From Lycorma delicatula (taxonomy: Eukaryota > Arthropoda > Insecta > Hemiptera > Fulgoridae), in assembly GCF_047948215.1 (NCBI RefSeq), contig NC_134456.1, positions 55,569,959-55,633,958 of the forward strand: 64,000 nucleotides of DNA, written 5' to 3'. Positions 24,376 through 37,102 of the stretch are shown here, in pieces. Below the pieces are notes generated by a model. That model saw only the letters and a program-made list of their open reading frames with translations. It made no database searches and was not told the origin of the DNA. A program made the translations under genes and the position numbers. The number at the start of each line of letters is the position of its first letter. The stretch's first letter is position 1.

Positions 24376-24934
24376 ATACAATATTAAAAATCGTAAACAA
24401 AGAAAAATAATTCATAAGCGATTTAACACTACTATTGTTTCGAGCAAAATAATCGTTTAATATGACAGAGAAAAGACTTGTTCCAAGATCAACGTACTCC
24501 ACCGTAAAGAATTATTTAATACCACTGTTAGGTACAATACAAGTCCCGACATTGCAAGAAAACATTCTTTCACGTTTTACCACCCTATGTCACGTCACAC
24601 GACAGCCAAGTTCTAACATAAGATGAAAGAAAGTATAAGTGAATTCGATAATAATTTAACAGAATGTAATCAAGATAATCATTACTTTTACTGTATGTTT
24701 TTTAAAAAAAAAATTAAATAGCAATTTGGATTTTTTTTATCGGTCAGTTATAATCTCCATAAATCAAATTCGCGTAGACTTACAGCGGAATTAGTTTGAA
24801 AAAATAAAACATGGAAAGTACCATAAAGAAATACCCACGTGTTTTAGTACTAACGACCTCGGTCTCTTTCATTCAAAAGGAAAGTTTCCTTCATATTCGT
24901 ATAAGCTGCAAAATTCATGTTGTCACTCCCAACA
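24376..24934. other. AT-rich intergenic DNA
   Basis: No gene or repeat was recognised. Confidence 0.45.
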
Positions 24935-25115
24935 CGCCTTAAGCTCACAATGTGAATTATCACAAAAAAATCTGATGTGGACACCAGATTTCCTTGTACG
25001 CCTATTAAATTACATATACACATATTTTTAAAATTAAAAGTATATAAAATTTTATTTCATTAATAACTTCTTGATATTTTTTTTTATTGTTATAATTGAA
25101 TTATTTATCGTTATT
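24935..25115 (+). repeat. Dispersed repeat family B, copy 1
   Basis: This matches the minus strand of 31375-31620: AAATCTGATGTG, then CTTGTACGCCTATTAAATTA, then AAAATTTTATTTCATTAATA and ACTTCT. It is non-coding. The copy is directly followed by a SINE-body fragment. Confidence 0.7.
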
Positions 25116-25170
25116 TGAAACTCAACCACCAAAGAACACCGGTATCCCACGATCTAGTATAGAAATCCGA
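25116..25170 (-). mobile_element. SINE body fragment
   Basis: The CTCAACCACCAAAGAACACC segment followed by GGTATCCCACGATCTAGTAT matches the body of the SINE at 3853-4138 in the same orientation. The head and tail are missing. Confidence 0.75.
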
Positions 25171-27619
25171 AACATAGCAAGGCAATATTGATGGTAGGGA
25201 GAGCCGATCTAGGTTTAAAATAATTGTTTTTTTTGAATTTCTTTTTAAAACCTTTATTTATTTAAAATTTTCATAATAATGACAATAAATGTTAGTCATA
25301 ATTCACCCCCTTCCCACCGAAAAAAATTCTTTGCTAACTTTTGGTTGTACATTTTTTCACTAGAATTTTTTTTAGTTTCCTCCATTTAATATAGTAAACG
25401 TAGAACTATAAAAAAAAAAAACATTTTGAAATGTGATTTTGGAAATGAGGGAACAGGTAAAAAATAAAAAATACCGAATATTTGAATTTTTTAAACTATT
25501 TTTTGGTTTATTTAAATTTATAATGATAATTTTACAAACCATCATCGATTACCCCAACCCCAAAAAATTATGGTTTTTTCATATACAATTATTTTTCCAT
25601 TATATAAAAATAAGAAACCGATGCCAGGAAACTTCGTTGTAACCAATGTCACTTTGTCGTTGTTATATGCGTACCTCGATAACAACGCATACGTAAATTA
25701 ATTGTTTGCAATTCTTCGTAAAATGTCGACGGTCAGAAGTAGGCATAATAAAGAGTACATTTCATATTAATGGTTTCTATTTAATTTTACAAATTCAATT
25801 AGTTCAATTCAATTCGAAACATTCAAAATTAAAAAAAAAAACTAGTTTAAAAAATTCTTGTTTTTTTTTTCTTACCTTAATTTTTATTGATAAAATTTAC
25901 TTTATATTACATTTTCTAAATTCAATAGCCCGTTTGTACGAAAAAAGCTGCATCTAGATAAAAATAAGAAAAGGAACGCCGAAATAAACTATTAAAGCGA
26001 TTAATATGAGAACGTAGGCTAAGGATGTGTAAAGAAAGCGAGAATATTTATCGGGAAAATTAACGTAACTAATTTTAATTAGAAAATCAAACAAACAAAT
26101 TTGTTTGAGATGATCAGGCCGGCCGTATATCTCGATGTTAAGCAACGATGAAAAGAATAAAATGAAAAATATTTTCAAATAGTTTACGCGGATGAAGTAT
26201 TTTTTCGTTTAAAATATCTACCAAAAATACATAGAACGGGATTACCACTAGAAAATAGAGTAAGCGTTATCAACCAGAAACGACCCGGTTTGTGAAGAAA
26301 ATAACAAATTGAACATACAAATGTATATAAACAAAACATTAATAATATGTGGGAGCGTTTAAATAACTTTTTAACTGTTAAAAAAAATGAAGTATAACAG
26401 ATGTTCCTGCTTGGAAACGATCTATTTTTTTACGGTTATCAGAAAAATATAACGTTATGAGGTAATTAAGTGTAACTTTGATGTCTTTAAGTATATCACA
26501 CAAAAATAATTTTATTATGTTGTTCAAGTTTTACCGTTTAGACAAACACAGCAAACAACATTCAAGGTTATGACTTTTAAAAAGAGCATCATTAAATAAG
26601 ATTATCATAGATTGTATGCTGTAACCGATCTAATAATATCTACAGTATTATCGTTAATACTTTTTATTCATTCACAATTTTTTAAGCATTCTTTATATAG
26701 AGTTTTATAATAACCTGATGAAATAAATAATTATCAAATAAATTATGTAAAATTATTACAACGAGGATAAAAGTGGATTATACTTCTTTTTTTTTTACCG
26801 AATTTATAATAAAATTACAACAAAGAACAAAAAATTGCAATAACACCTTTCAGTAATAATAATAATAATAATTTATTTTTTTTATTTATTAGTTTGTATT
26901 TTTTGTGCAATAGGACAGCCTTTGTGTATTACACAATAGTACATAAAAAAGAATATCTATATACATTAAATATAAATTAAAAATGTCAATATAAATTAAA
27001 AATACAAATTTTAATCATTAGTTCATAATAATTATTAGTCATTGGTTCATAATCATAGCTCATATAATTATTAGTTCATAAAAATAAGAGTAATACTGGT
27101 GTTTTAATTATGTTACACAATTATATTATTATATGTCTTTGCATAAATACAAGATTACAGATAAACATATACACTTAATTAAAAATACACATAATTCAGG
27201 AAACAAAATTAAATAATATAGTTTAATAACAATAATAACATTAGTTACAATTCAAAAATTTACATCTTATCTCCTTCATCCAATTACATTTAAATAGAAT
27301 TTCAGTTACTTATACAGCACTGTCAATATATATATATACATACACACACACATATATATATGTGCAGGTAAAAGAGACACAAAAGAAATTTACGTCATTG
27401 TTATACAATATAATTGATTTTAATTATTAAAATATTTATTTATTTATTAATAGAAAATTGTTTTAATTTATATAACTTAACTACGGTCAAGCAGAAGAGG
27501 GTTAGTGAAGTTCTGTAGTAATCTAGTATTATGGGTTTTTATACTTTTAATATCTATATTATATCGGAGTAAAACCTACTCAGTTCAAAAACGAAATTCT
27601 TCCTCGGTTGAAAAAAGTC
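25171..27619. other. AT-rich DNA with microsatellites, no gene recognised
   Basis: About 2.4 kb of A/T-rich sequence. An (AAT)n run lies near 26856-26872 and a compound TA/CA tract at about 27328-27364. Reading frames of 69-83 residues at 25433-26178 are lysine/isoleucine/phenylalanine-rich and carry no motif. Confidence 0.45.
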
Positions 27620-29702
27620 TATTTTATCATATTTTTTTACAGCAGTTAAAGCGCATCTTTAAGAGATAATGTGTAGAGTATGCAAGAGGACAAACGTTTT
27701 GAATATTGCTTCCGGGTGTACGTAACTGTATTTCGTTTTCGATGTTATAGTCTCTTCAAGAATTCCAGGTTGAGGTTTTATATTCAAACTGGCTTCGAAC
27801 AAGTGACTTGAAGAGTAAGACACAAGGTCGAGGATCAACAAAAGGTCTCGCAATCCATTTCAACAGACCAAGATTTCTCTTCGCTCGGCTCACAATCATG
27901 TCTGCGTGTTTAGAAAGGTATAGCTTGGAGTCAAGGAGTATGCCTAGGTCGGTGACGGAGTTCACAGTATTAATGGGAAGAGAGTTTATTAGAGTTTATT
28001 AGAGAGATTATACCAAGCAATGTTAGTTTTTCGGGAGAACGGAATATGTTTAATTTTTGAGAAATTTAGCGGCATGTGATTTCTCATTGCCCACTGGTAA
28101 ATATGGTTAATATAGCGTTGTAACATTAGGTGATCATGTAAGCTTTTAATCTGAAGAAATATTTTAAGGTATTCGGCATACATACTCAGACCAACAGAGA
28201 CGGATTCAGTAATATCATTTATAAAAAGTAGAAACAGCAACGGACCAAGGTTGGAACCCTGTGTAACTCCAGAGATTGCAGAGAATTCTCTTTGGGAAGA
28301 GCATCCAGCATACCTAACAGCAAAAGTTCTGTTATTCAAGTATGAAGAGATCCACTTGACAAGACGCTCATTGAACCCAAATTCAGCCAACTTCTTTTGG
28401 AGCAGGTAATGGGGCATTTTGTCAAATGCTTTTTGAAAACCAAAATAGATAGCATCCACCTGACCTTGAGATTCAACAACAGCACCAATTTTATTAAGGA
28501 AACAATTGAGGTTTTTTGGTTGTGGAACGGGATTGCATGAAGCCGTGTTAAGAAGCGTAGATTTTATGTTGGATGTTTTGAGGTATACGAGATGTTAGGA
28601 TTGATTCAAAAATTTTAGAAAAGGAGGATAGGACGGAAATAGGGCGGAAATTAGAAATAAGGGGGACACTAGGTTTGGGAATTGGAGTAACGATCGCCTT
28701 TTTCCATAGGCTGGGGAAGGTACCTGATTTCAAGCTCCAGTTGCACAATGAGGCCAGAATAGGAGCGATCACGCTGCTGACGCATTTAATAATAAATGGT
28801 GGTATGCCATCAGGTCCACTGGGCGCCTTGTGATTAATTCCGTTAATGGTGGTTAATACTAATTCGACGCTGACATAGGGTATATCAAGCTCAGCACACT
28901 TCATCCGATCTTTGGACGTTGAAGAGGTATCCGCTTGTACATCCTCTGGAAAAGACTGAAACACAGATTGAAAGTACTCCCCAAAACGAGTACATAGCAC
29001 TTGAGGATCGGTGACTGGTTCATTATCGATCAGAGGTGCAACTACTCTTTCTGGGTTAGATCTGTGTTGTGAGACGTATTTACAAAACCTTGAAGGCTTA
29101 AACGTTAGATCGCTTTCGATGAACCTTGCGTGGTTATAATTATCCCTAGAAAGCATCAGTTTAACTTTCTTTCGTAGCTCTGAAAACGAGCGATAGTCAG
29201 AAGTAAGTCTCGTTAATTTAAATCGTCGATGTGCTACTTTTTTCTTCTTAATCAGCGCTATAAGGTCGGCTGAAAACCAGAACGGAAACTTAGGCGATCG
29301 ACGACGAGTGATGGAATATTCTTGGCTATAGCTTTTCTGAACACCTGATGGAAATTCGTCACAGCTTCGTCCAGGTTAGGACACAGAAGAACATTGGCCC
29401 AATCTGCGTTCGTCACGTCTATAAAGAAAGATTTAAAGTCTCCCTTTCTGAAATTATACGTGGAACGATTTGTAACATGATCATGAATGAACGAAGAGTC
29501 GTGTAAGATTATTGAGAACGGAGGATGATGTTTATCCGGGTGCACAACACCGTCCGAAGAAAGAGTTGACACAGTTACATTCGTCAATACAAAATCTAGG
29601 CTAGTTCCTTGTGCAAAGTTATGGTTATAAAAACCTAGGTTCAAAAAATCGACTAGATTGAAGATGTGGTTAGATCGACGTAAAATATGATCAATGTTAT
29701 GT
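27620..29702 (-). pseudogene. CR1/jockey-type non-LTR retrotransposon relic
   Basis: The reading order on the minus strand is as follows. The C-terminal endonuclease region (TSLDFVLTNV) is near 29600. The linker and reverse transcriptase start lie at 29156-28548, with KAPSGPDGIPPFIIKCV and a NFRPISVLSSFSKIFE segment. The palm domain is at 28459-27989: VDAIYFGFQKAFDK, SGVTQGSNLGPLLFLLFIND and MYAEYLKIF. A C-terminal region is at 27965-27659. The catalytic residues are lost: the first motif has Gly where Asp is expected, and the FADD-type box reads AEY. Frame breaks occur near 28500, 29200 and 27970. The endonuclease N-terminus is missing, so this is a 5'-truncated, long-dead copy. It ends at 29702 against a microsatellite-linked repeat. 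Confidence 0.85.
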
Positions 29703-29743
29703 TACTTTACTAGCAGACCCGGCAATGCTTCGCTATTGCTAGA

Positions 29744-29745
<2 letters not shown>

Positions 29746-29792
<47 letters not shown>
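29746..29792. repeat. (GT)n microsatellite
   Basis: A pure GT run of about 47 bp immediately after the conserved CTAGCAGACCC repeat head. Confidence 0.97.
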
Positions 29793-29803
<11 letters not shown>

Positions 29804-30364
29804 ACACACAATTGAAAGTTTGATATAACATTAAAAAAATGAATATTACGGAACTTCACTAAATTTTACCTCTCACTTTATAAAAGTTAGAACGTAATTA
29901 AATCCAATGGGCAAAAAAATAGCACCACCTATTGGATGTAATTCAAACCGCTCACTAAACACAGTAATCGGTAGAAAATAACTGTTTAATAAAAAGAGAT
30001 ACGGCTATAAAATCATCACAGTTAATAGTGAACATAAAGAAACTTACAAAACATTACGGAACTTCACAATATTAACCTTTTACTTAATAAAAGTCAAAAT
30101 GTAAATAAATCTAATTGTCAAAACAGCACTAACCATCGGATTTAATTCAAACTACTCTCTAAACATAGTACTCTGTTCAAAATACCCCTAACTTAATTTC
30201 TACTAATCAGATCGAGGATTTCAATAGCTTTAAACCTTCTACGAACAACGCGGACCACCTTGCAAAAACCTGCGCGTAAATTGGTCCAGTAGTTTTTTAG
30301 TTTATAGCAGACAATTATACAAACATTGCCATTTATGTATATAGAAGAAGAAAGTTTGTATGTT

Positions 30365-30765
30365 TGTTTCGTAAATATCTGGACACCCTCACCACCTAGC
30401 GGGTAAAGTTTTTGCAAAACGTTATCTTTTCTCGTAACTAATATATTCTGAAAATAAACCAAATCGGTTCATAAATACAATTTTTCTAAATATTTCAACC
30501 CGAGCGCCACCTAGCCGATCCATTTTTTGCAAAAATATTTATTTCCACCTAACTAATATATATTCTGAATATGAACCAAATCGGACCGTAAATGCAATTA
30601 TTCCAAATATCTCAACTCCAACGCTATGTAGCGGGTCCATTTTTTACAGAGGTATTTATTTCCATGTAACACATATTCTGAATATGAGCTAAATCGGACA
30701 TAAAATACAATTTTTTGAAATATCTCGACCCCTGCGCCACCTAGCGGATCCAAACTAATTCAGAA
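30365..30765. repeat. About 115-bp tandem repeat, four copies
   Basis: The landmark CACCTAGCGG (with variants) occurs at 30393, 30508, about 30625 and 30738, spacings of 115, 117 and 113 bp. Between landmarks the order is GGTCCATTTTTTGC, a T/A-rich segment, ATATTCTGAATATGA, CAAATCGGA and a TACAATT stretch. The copies are diverged. The similar length to the 113-bp satellite is not accompanied by sequence similarity. Confidence 0.85.
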
Positions 30766-30864
30766 ACGTTCGCGGGCGTACACAACAACTCGCCAAAATT
30801 TGTTCGGAATCGGATGAATGGTATAGAAACGCATACGGGACAAACAAACAAACAAACTCATTTT

Positions 30865-31340
30865 TACTTCTTTTTTACGACGTAAAGGAAGTATTGTGAT
30901 CGCGAAAAATGTCGGTTTTCAGATTTCAACGGAAATATCCATTTTGACCATCTTTGAATCCATTTCGAATAGATTCGGCGTGACGTCTACATGTACGTAC
31001 GTATGTATATCGCATAACTCAAAAATTATTAGCCGTAGAATGTTGAAATTTTGGATTTAGAACTGTTGTAACATCTAGTTGTGCACCTCCCCTTTTGATT
31101 GCAATCGACTGGACCAAAAGTGTCCAAAAAAGTCTAATTTCAATTTTTTTTTATTTTGGAATTTTTCTTAACTGTAGTAATAAAGCCCCCATTGGAGAAA
31201 TTTTCAACGTTAAATCATAAGTAGTACTTATTTTCATTGGTTCCAGAGTTATAGCTAAATAAAATATTAATTATTGAAATATTTGGCTCTTTCAAGAGGA
31301 AGCCAGGCACATCAGTTCAAATCCCAGTTTCCCCTTTTTT
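30865..31340 (+). repeat. Dispersed repeat family A, copy 2
   Basis: Collinear with 51286-51790 and, reversed, with 2871-3095. It starts near TTTTTTACGACGTAAAGGAA and ends with AGGAAGCCAGGCACATCAGT followed by TCAAATCCCAGTTT, which resembles a tRNA B box, then a T-rich run. The conserved middle includes GATTGCAATCGACTGG. It is probably a non-autonomous element; no protein is encoded. Confidence 0.78.
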
Positions 31341-31374
31341 TTTAACTATATTAATTTAATAATAATTATTAATC

Positions 31375-31620
31375 TCTGATTGTAACAAAAATTTTACTAT
31401 AAGCAATAATTCAGTAATAATAATAATAATATATATATATTATATATATGAAAAAATAACAGAAGTTATTAATGAAATAAAATTTTATCTAATAAAATGT
31501 ATATTTGTAATTTAATAGGCGTACAAGCAAGTCATGTGATGTCACATCAGATTTATATATATATTGATAACACTTCATTTCATTGCGAACAAGATTACCT
31601 TTTGTTACCGATAAATAAGA
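31375..31620 (-). repeat. Dispersed repeat family B, copy 2
   Basis: The reverse strand matches 24935-25115, sharing CTTGTACGCCTATTAAATTA and AAAATTTTATTTCATTAATA. It contains (AAT)n and (TA)n microsatellites at about 31418-31449. Confidence 0.68.
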
Positions 31621-32984
31621 ACAAAATATTTAAATGATATTAATGATTTTATAATATTTGTCAGAAATATATAATTTTAAATGCAAAGAATTTTTTTGAT
31701 TTCAGAACTAATTAAAATAAATTATATTAGGTCATACAAAACTACCAAAATAGATACCGAAAAACATAGAAACCTAGGAATATAAATTAAACTGAAGATA
31801 CTGAACTAAAATTACATAAGACAGGCAGAATATATATATACCCACAGACAACTGAAACACAACAGAATCAGCTTTTGTTAATTACCTCTTATATACAGGA
31901 TACTCAATGGCAATAACACTACACTGCAAAATTAACTAAGATCTTAAGAGTTTAAATTTGCTAATAGAGTAAATTTGACAAAAAAATAGATGATCAAACG
32001 AAATATAATATAATATACATTATTATTCAATTATATACTTTAGGGATTTCGTAACTTTTTTGAGATGATCGCCATTAAAAACAGTGGTTTCGGAAATTTT
32101 TCTGAAAAACGTGCTGACAATTAGGTTCAGAAACTAATTTTTTCAAAGAAAAATGTTTCAATTATTTGACAACTATTAGGTTTCCTAATAATTTTTAAAA
32201 AATATTAACATCTTTGTCGTATTGCACAGAGAAAGCAAATTGAAATATGGAATAGTTATAGGTAAAATTCTAAGATTAACCGCTAATTAGATTTCAGAAT
32301 ATTAGAACACGTGATTAGAGAGAAATTTGAAGTACAATAAAATAGAGAGTTATTCACAGTAACATTTATTGTTAAACATAGTATAATATAATAAAAATGA
32401 ATGTTGTATTAATAGAATGGAATGGAGAATACCATAAAATAGTCAAATGAATGATAACGAAAAATAAAAGATAATAAATGTGGGCTTAAATTTTCAGTTA
32501 AATAGTAAAGAAAAGAGAATTTTTATTTTAATAGCAATTATTTAATAAATGAACAATTATTAATTATTTTGAAAGTTACATTTTCATAAAAAATAACCAA
32601 CCGAAATTTAATTAAATTTTGATATGCTGTATATTTTAATTTTCATGTCTATAAACATATTATTTTAATTAATTATTTTATCGGTTTTTATTCCATATTT
32701 GACTTTTAATTCACAAATCTATTGTAATTTTGACTGACTTTTGATAAAAAATATTAATTTTCTTTGTCATGTAACTTCTTTTGTCACAGGGATACGTTTA
32801 ATGATGACTTAGTGTCAAAGATACCCCAATAGTTAACAACTTATTGTTAAGTACATTCCATTATTTTTGGAATACAAATATTTTTGTTTTGATATTTACT
32901 ATTAAAGTTCTATTAAATTAAGAAGAAAAAGGTTTTATATCGTAAAGTATCGCATACTTACTCATATTATGTTTGCGCGGGTGA
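31621..32984. other. AT-rich intergenic DNA
   Basis: No gene or structured repeat was recognised across about 1.4 kb. Confidence 0.45.
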
Positions 32985-33215
32985 ACGCACACACATCTAG
33001 TATGTAGATATAAAATGTTCAATGATTAATGAACTTTTGGGAAGCTTTTGTCCGTTTGTAGCAACATCACGCGAGAACCAATCGACTGATTAATTTCAAA
33101 TTTTCAGAATACATTCATGTTATCCTAGGGATAACATGAATAACAGAGATATTTTAAGCCATAGATCAAGGCCTTAGTCCCCTTGGGGCTGAAGTTGTGA
33201 ATTGTTCCTCTTGGA
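32985..33215 (+). repeat. Dispersed repeat family C, copy 1
   Basis: The plus strand here is related to the minus strand of 61145-61335. Shared landmarks are a TTTGT.GC.A.ATCAC.CGA segment, CAATCGA..G.T, GGGATAACA and a terminal TTGGGGCTGAAGTTGTGAA. It is non-coding. Beyond it, about 33300-33580 contains more GC than average, including GGGCTTGCTTTGCTCGCCC near 33545, which I could not assign. Confidence 0.6.
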
Positions 33216-34377
33216 TGACGATATAATTCTGTTTTTGATGTTTTTCTATGTAAAGATAATAGACCAACAAATTGATGTGCGTTTTATAACTCATTCGATT
33301 TTCAACTGTCTACCTTGACCTCTTCCCAAGATGTATAGGGTATCGTAGTTTAACGGAAAGGGAATCGTAAGAAGATATTTTCATCTACAGCAGTAGCGTA
33401 TTAGAGCTTCTATGTCAAGAACGAGGGAAACGGTGTAGGAAAGAGAGCTTTTCGGCTTTAATCGTTATTTATCAGTATTATTCTCACAAACATGAGGATA
33501 ACGCAGCGGGGTTCAAAGGGTGGAGATTCCGAGATAAATGGGAAGGGCTTGCTTTGCTCGCCCTGATAATATAATGTAACGGTTAGTGTAATATAAAACT
33601 AAAACTAACCTGTTATCATCTGACTGTTTCCTCTAATACTTTTGTAATGTACGTCTTTTACTTAACGAAAAATTAATTTTAAAAAGTATTTTTTTTTTTT
33701 GTATTTTTAAATAAATTTCAAATTTATAGGACTGGAAGATGTTAATCCGTCCGTTTTGGAAGAAGAAAAAGAATAAAAGTCGTGTGTTTTTCAGAATCAT
33801 TTTATTAGGAAAGTCATTTTTTTTAATTTAAAAAAAAATATTTTTTTTTTAATATCTCGTTCTGTGGTAGTTTACCAGCTTATTTTAACCTGCTAATATT
33901 AGAATCTAAAAAATTTAAACATCGTTAAGGTGAAACTTTACATAAAATTCTTAACCGAGATTTCTTTATATATAAATGTTCTCCAAAGTTAAATTGAGAA
34001 TAAATCACGTTATCTAAATATAAGCTTACTTATTATTAATTAAATTAAATTAAAAAAATATTTATTCGGCATAAAATTTGTGTTTCATCATCTACGATAT
34101 GTTGTTAGAAAAGCAGATTTCTTAGAAATTAATATCATTAAGATTTTTGTAGTTAATGATAATAAAAATGGTTAGTAATTTTTTTTAGAAGCTAATTTAA
34201 TTTTCTATTCTTTTAAATTTTGTGTCTGTTGCCACAAAATACATTAGAAATACATTTCTACAAATATTTTTATTTTTACATGTTAATTAGCGAAGAAGTA
34301 ATAAAAATTTTTAAAAACACGCCGACGAATGCTGTTGATAATAATACTTCAAATTCATATTTTTGTTAAATAAACAT
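33216..34377. other. AT-rich intergenic DNA with candidate target site
   Basis: No gene recognised. The last nine bases, AATAAACAT at 34369-34377, recur at 37113-37121 and probably are the target-site duplication of the adjacent RTE element. Confidence 0.5.
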
Positions 34378-34390
34378 TTTTTTTTTGTCT

Positions 34391-36364
34391 TCAGTCATTT
34401 GACTGGTTTGATGCAGCTCTCCAAGATTCCCTATCTAGTGCTAGTCGTTTCATTTCAGTATGCCCTCTACATCCTACATCCCCAACAATTTGTTTTACAT
34501 ACTCCAAACGTGGCCTGCCTACACAATTTTTCCCTTCTACATGTCCTTCCAATATTAAAGCGACTATTCCAGGATGCCTTAGTATGTGGCCTATAAGTCT
34601 GTCTCTTCTTTTAACTATATTTTTCCAAATGCTTCTTTCTTCATCTATTTGCCGCAATACCTCTTCATTTGTCACTTTATCCACCCATCTGATTTTTAAC
34701 ATTTTCCTATAGCACCACATTTCAAAAGTTTCTAATCTTTTCTTCTCAGATACTCCGATTGTCCAAGTTTCACTTCCATATAAAGCGACACTCCAAACAT
34801 ACACTTTCAAAAATCTTTTCCTGACATTTAAATTAATTTTTGATGTAAACAAATTATATTTCTTACTGAAGGCTCGTTTAGCTTGTGCTATTCGGCATTT
34901 TATATCGCTCCTGCTTCGTCCATCTTTAGTAATTTTACTTCCCAAATAACAAAATTCTTCTACCTCCATAATCTTTTCTCCTTCTATTTTCACATTCAGC
35001 GGTCCATCTTTGTTATTTCTACTACATTTCATTACTTTTGTTTTGTTCTTGTTTATTTTCATGCGATAGTTCATGCGTAGGACTTCATCTATGCCGTTCA
35101 TTGTTTCTTCTAAATCCTTTTTACTCTCGGCTAGAATTACTATATCAACAGCAAATCGTAGCATCTTTATCTTTTCACCTTGTACTGTTACTCCGAATCT
35201 AAATTGTTCTTTAACATCATTAACTGCTAGTTCCATGTAAAGATTAAAAAGTAACGGAGATAGGGAACATCCTTGTCGGACTCCCTTTCTTATTAGGGCT
35301 TCTTTCTTATGTTCTTCAATTGTTATTGTTGCTGTTTGATTCCTGTACATGTTAGCATTTGTTCTTCTATCTCTGTATTTGAACCCTAATTTTTTTAAAA
35401 TGCTGAACATTTTATTCCAGTCTACGTTATCGAAAGCCTTTTCTAGGTCTATAAACGTCAAGTATGTTGGTTTGTTTTTCTTTAATCTTCCTTCTACTAT
35501 TAATCTGAGGCCTAAAATTGCTTCCCTTGTCCCTATACTTTTCCTGAAACCAAATTGGTCTTCTCCTAACACTTCTTCCACTCTCCTCTCAATTCTTCTG
35601 TATAAAATTCTAGTTAAGATTTTTGATGCATGACTAGTTAAACTAATTGTTCTGTATTCTTCACATTTATCTGCCCCTGCTATCTTTGGTATCATAACTA
35701 TAACACTTTTTTTGAAGTCTGATGGAAATTCCCCATTTTCATAAATATTACACACCAGTTTGTATAATCTATCAATCGCTTCCTCACCTGCACTGCGCAG
35801 TAATTCTACAGGTATTCCGTCTATTCCAGGAGCCTTTCTGCCATTTAAATCTTTTAATGCTCTCTTAAATTCAGATCTCAGTATTGTTTCTCCCATTTCA
35901 TCCTCCTCAACTTCCTCTTCTTCCTCTATAACACCATTTTCTAATTCATTTCCTCCGTATAACTCTTCAATATATTCCACCCATCTATCGACTTTACCTT
36001 TCGTATTATATATTGGTGTACCATCTTTGTTTAACACATTATTAGATTTTAATTTATGTACCCCAAAATTTTCCTTAACTTTCCTGTATGCTCCGTCTAT
36101 TTTACCAATGTTCATTTCTCTTTCCACTTCTGAACACTTTTCTTTAATCCACTCTTCTTTCACCAGTTTGCACTTCCTGTTTATAGCATTTCTTAATTGC
36201 CGATAGTTCCTTTTACTTTCTTCATCACTAGCATTCTTATATTTTCTACGTTCATCCATCAGCTGCAATATATCGTCTGAAACCCAAGGTTTTCTACCAG
36301 TTCTCTTTATTCCGCCTAAGTTTGCTTCTGCTGATTTAAGAATTTCCTTTTTAACATTCTCCTA
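34391..36364 (-). pseudogene. RTE-type reverse transcriptase region
   Basis: The frame is continuous from the TAG at 36362-36364 down to the stop at 34391. Recognisable blocks in order are LNGRKAPGIDGIPVELLRSA, KSVIVMIPKIAG, YRTISLTSHASKILTRIL, DQFGFRKSIGTREAI, TFIDLEKAFDNVDW, KGVRQGCSLSPLLFNLYME, LRFAVDIVILAES and FCYLGSKITKDGRS. The C-terminal region ends GHILRHPGIVALILEGHVEG, then GRPRLEYV and RESWRAASNQSND. The reverse transcriptase would copy the element RNA at the nicked target. The catalytic FADD box reads FAVD: a single A-to-T change replaces the first aspartate with valine, so this copy should be inactive. RTE/BovB affiliation is inferred from the endonuclease-RT organisation and motifs. 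Confidence 0.9.
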
Positions 36365-37102
36365 TTCTTCTTCTACATTTTCTACCTTATCTGTTTTACT
36401 CAGACCTCTTGCGATGTCCTCCTCAAAAATCTTCTTTACCTCCTCTTCCTCAAGCTTCTCTAAATTCCACCGATTCATCTGACACCTTTTCTTCAGGTTT
36501 TTAAACCCCAATCTACATTTCATTATCACCAAATTATGATCGCTATCAATGTCTGCTCCAGGGTAAGTTTTGCAGTCCACGAGTTGATTTCTAAATCTTT
36601 GCTTAACCATGATATAATCTATCTGATACCTTCCAGTATCGCCTGGCTTTTTCCAAGTGTATATTCTTCTATTATGATTTTTAATTTGGGTGTTGGCAAT
36701 TACTAAATTATACTTCGTGCAAAATTCTATAAATCGGTCCCCTCTTTCATTCCTTTTGCCCAGCCCGTATTCACCCACTATATTTCCTTCCTTGCCTTTT
36801 CCAATGCTTGCATTCCACTCTCCAACTATTATTAAATTTTCATCTCCTTTTACGTGTTTAATTGCTTCATCAATCTCTTCGTATACACACTCTACCTCAT
36901 CATCATCATGGGCGCTTGTAGGCATATAGACGTTAACAATCGTTGTCGGTTTAGGTTTTGATTTTATCCTTATTACAGTGATTCTATCGCTATGCGTTTT
37001 GAAATACTCCACTCTCCTCCCTATCTTCTTGTTCATCACGAAACCTACTCCTGCCTGCCCATTATTTGACGCTGAGTTAATTACTCTAAAATCACTAAAC
37101 AT
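36362..37102 (-). pseudogene. RTE-type apurinic endonuclease region
   Basis: The frame of 246 residues is in register with the downstream reverse transcriptase and separated from it only by one TAG at 36362-36364. It covers the C-terminal two thirds of an exonuclease-endonuclease-phosphatase fold: VNVYMPTSAHDDDEVE, LIIVGEWNASIGKGKEGN, FIEFCTKYNLVIANT, RRIYTWKKPGD, QIDYIMVKQRF and DIDSDHNLVIMKCRL. The conserved GDWN active-site block reads GEWN. The SDH catalytic triplet is intact. The N-terminal WN and E motifs are lost to 5' truncation. The protein would nick target DNA to prime reverse transcription. Confidence 0.9.

Larger units (their letters stand above)
29705..30864 (+). repeat. Microsatellite-linked interspersed repeat with internal tandem units
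   Basis: It begins CTAGCAGACCCGGCAATGCT at 29709, runs into (GT)n at 29746-29792, and contains a line resembling AATTGGTCCAGTAGTTTTTT near 30275-30300. It ends near 30845 with a GGGACAAACAAACAAACAAA tract. These are typical tail sequences of insect LINE or SINE families. No coding frame of interest is present; an 89-residue reverse frame at 30193-30462 appears incidental. Confidence 0.6.

Noticed and set aside
30365..30765. 115-bp tandem units as relatives of the 113-bp satellite
   Set aside because: The lengths are similar, but the motifs (CACCTAGCGG, ATATTCTGAATATGA) do not occur in the satellite.
34363..36929. Plus-strand frames opposite the RTE element (for example 35760-36206 and 36690-36929)
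   Set aside because: They are antisense shadows of the reverse transcriptase and endonuclease and are rich in Ser/Leu/Phe.
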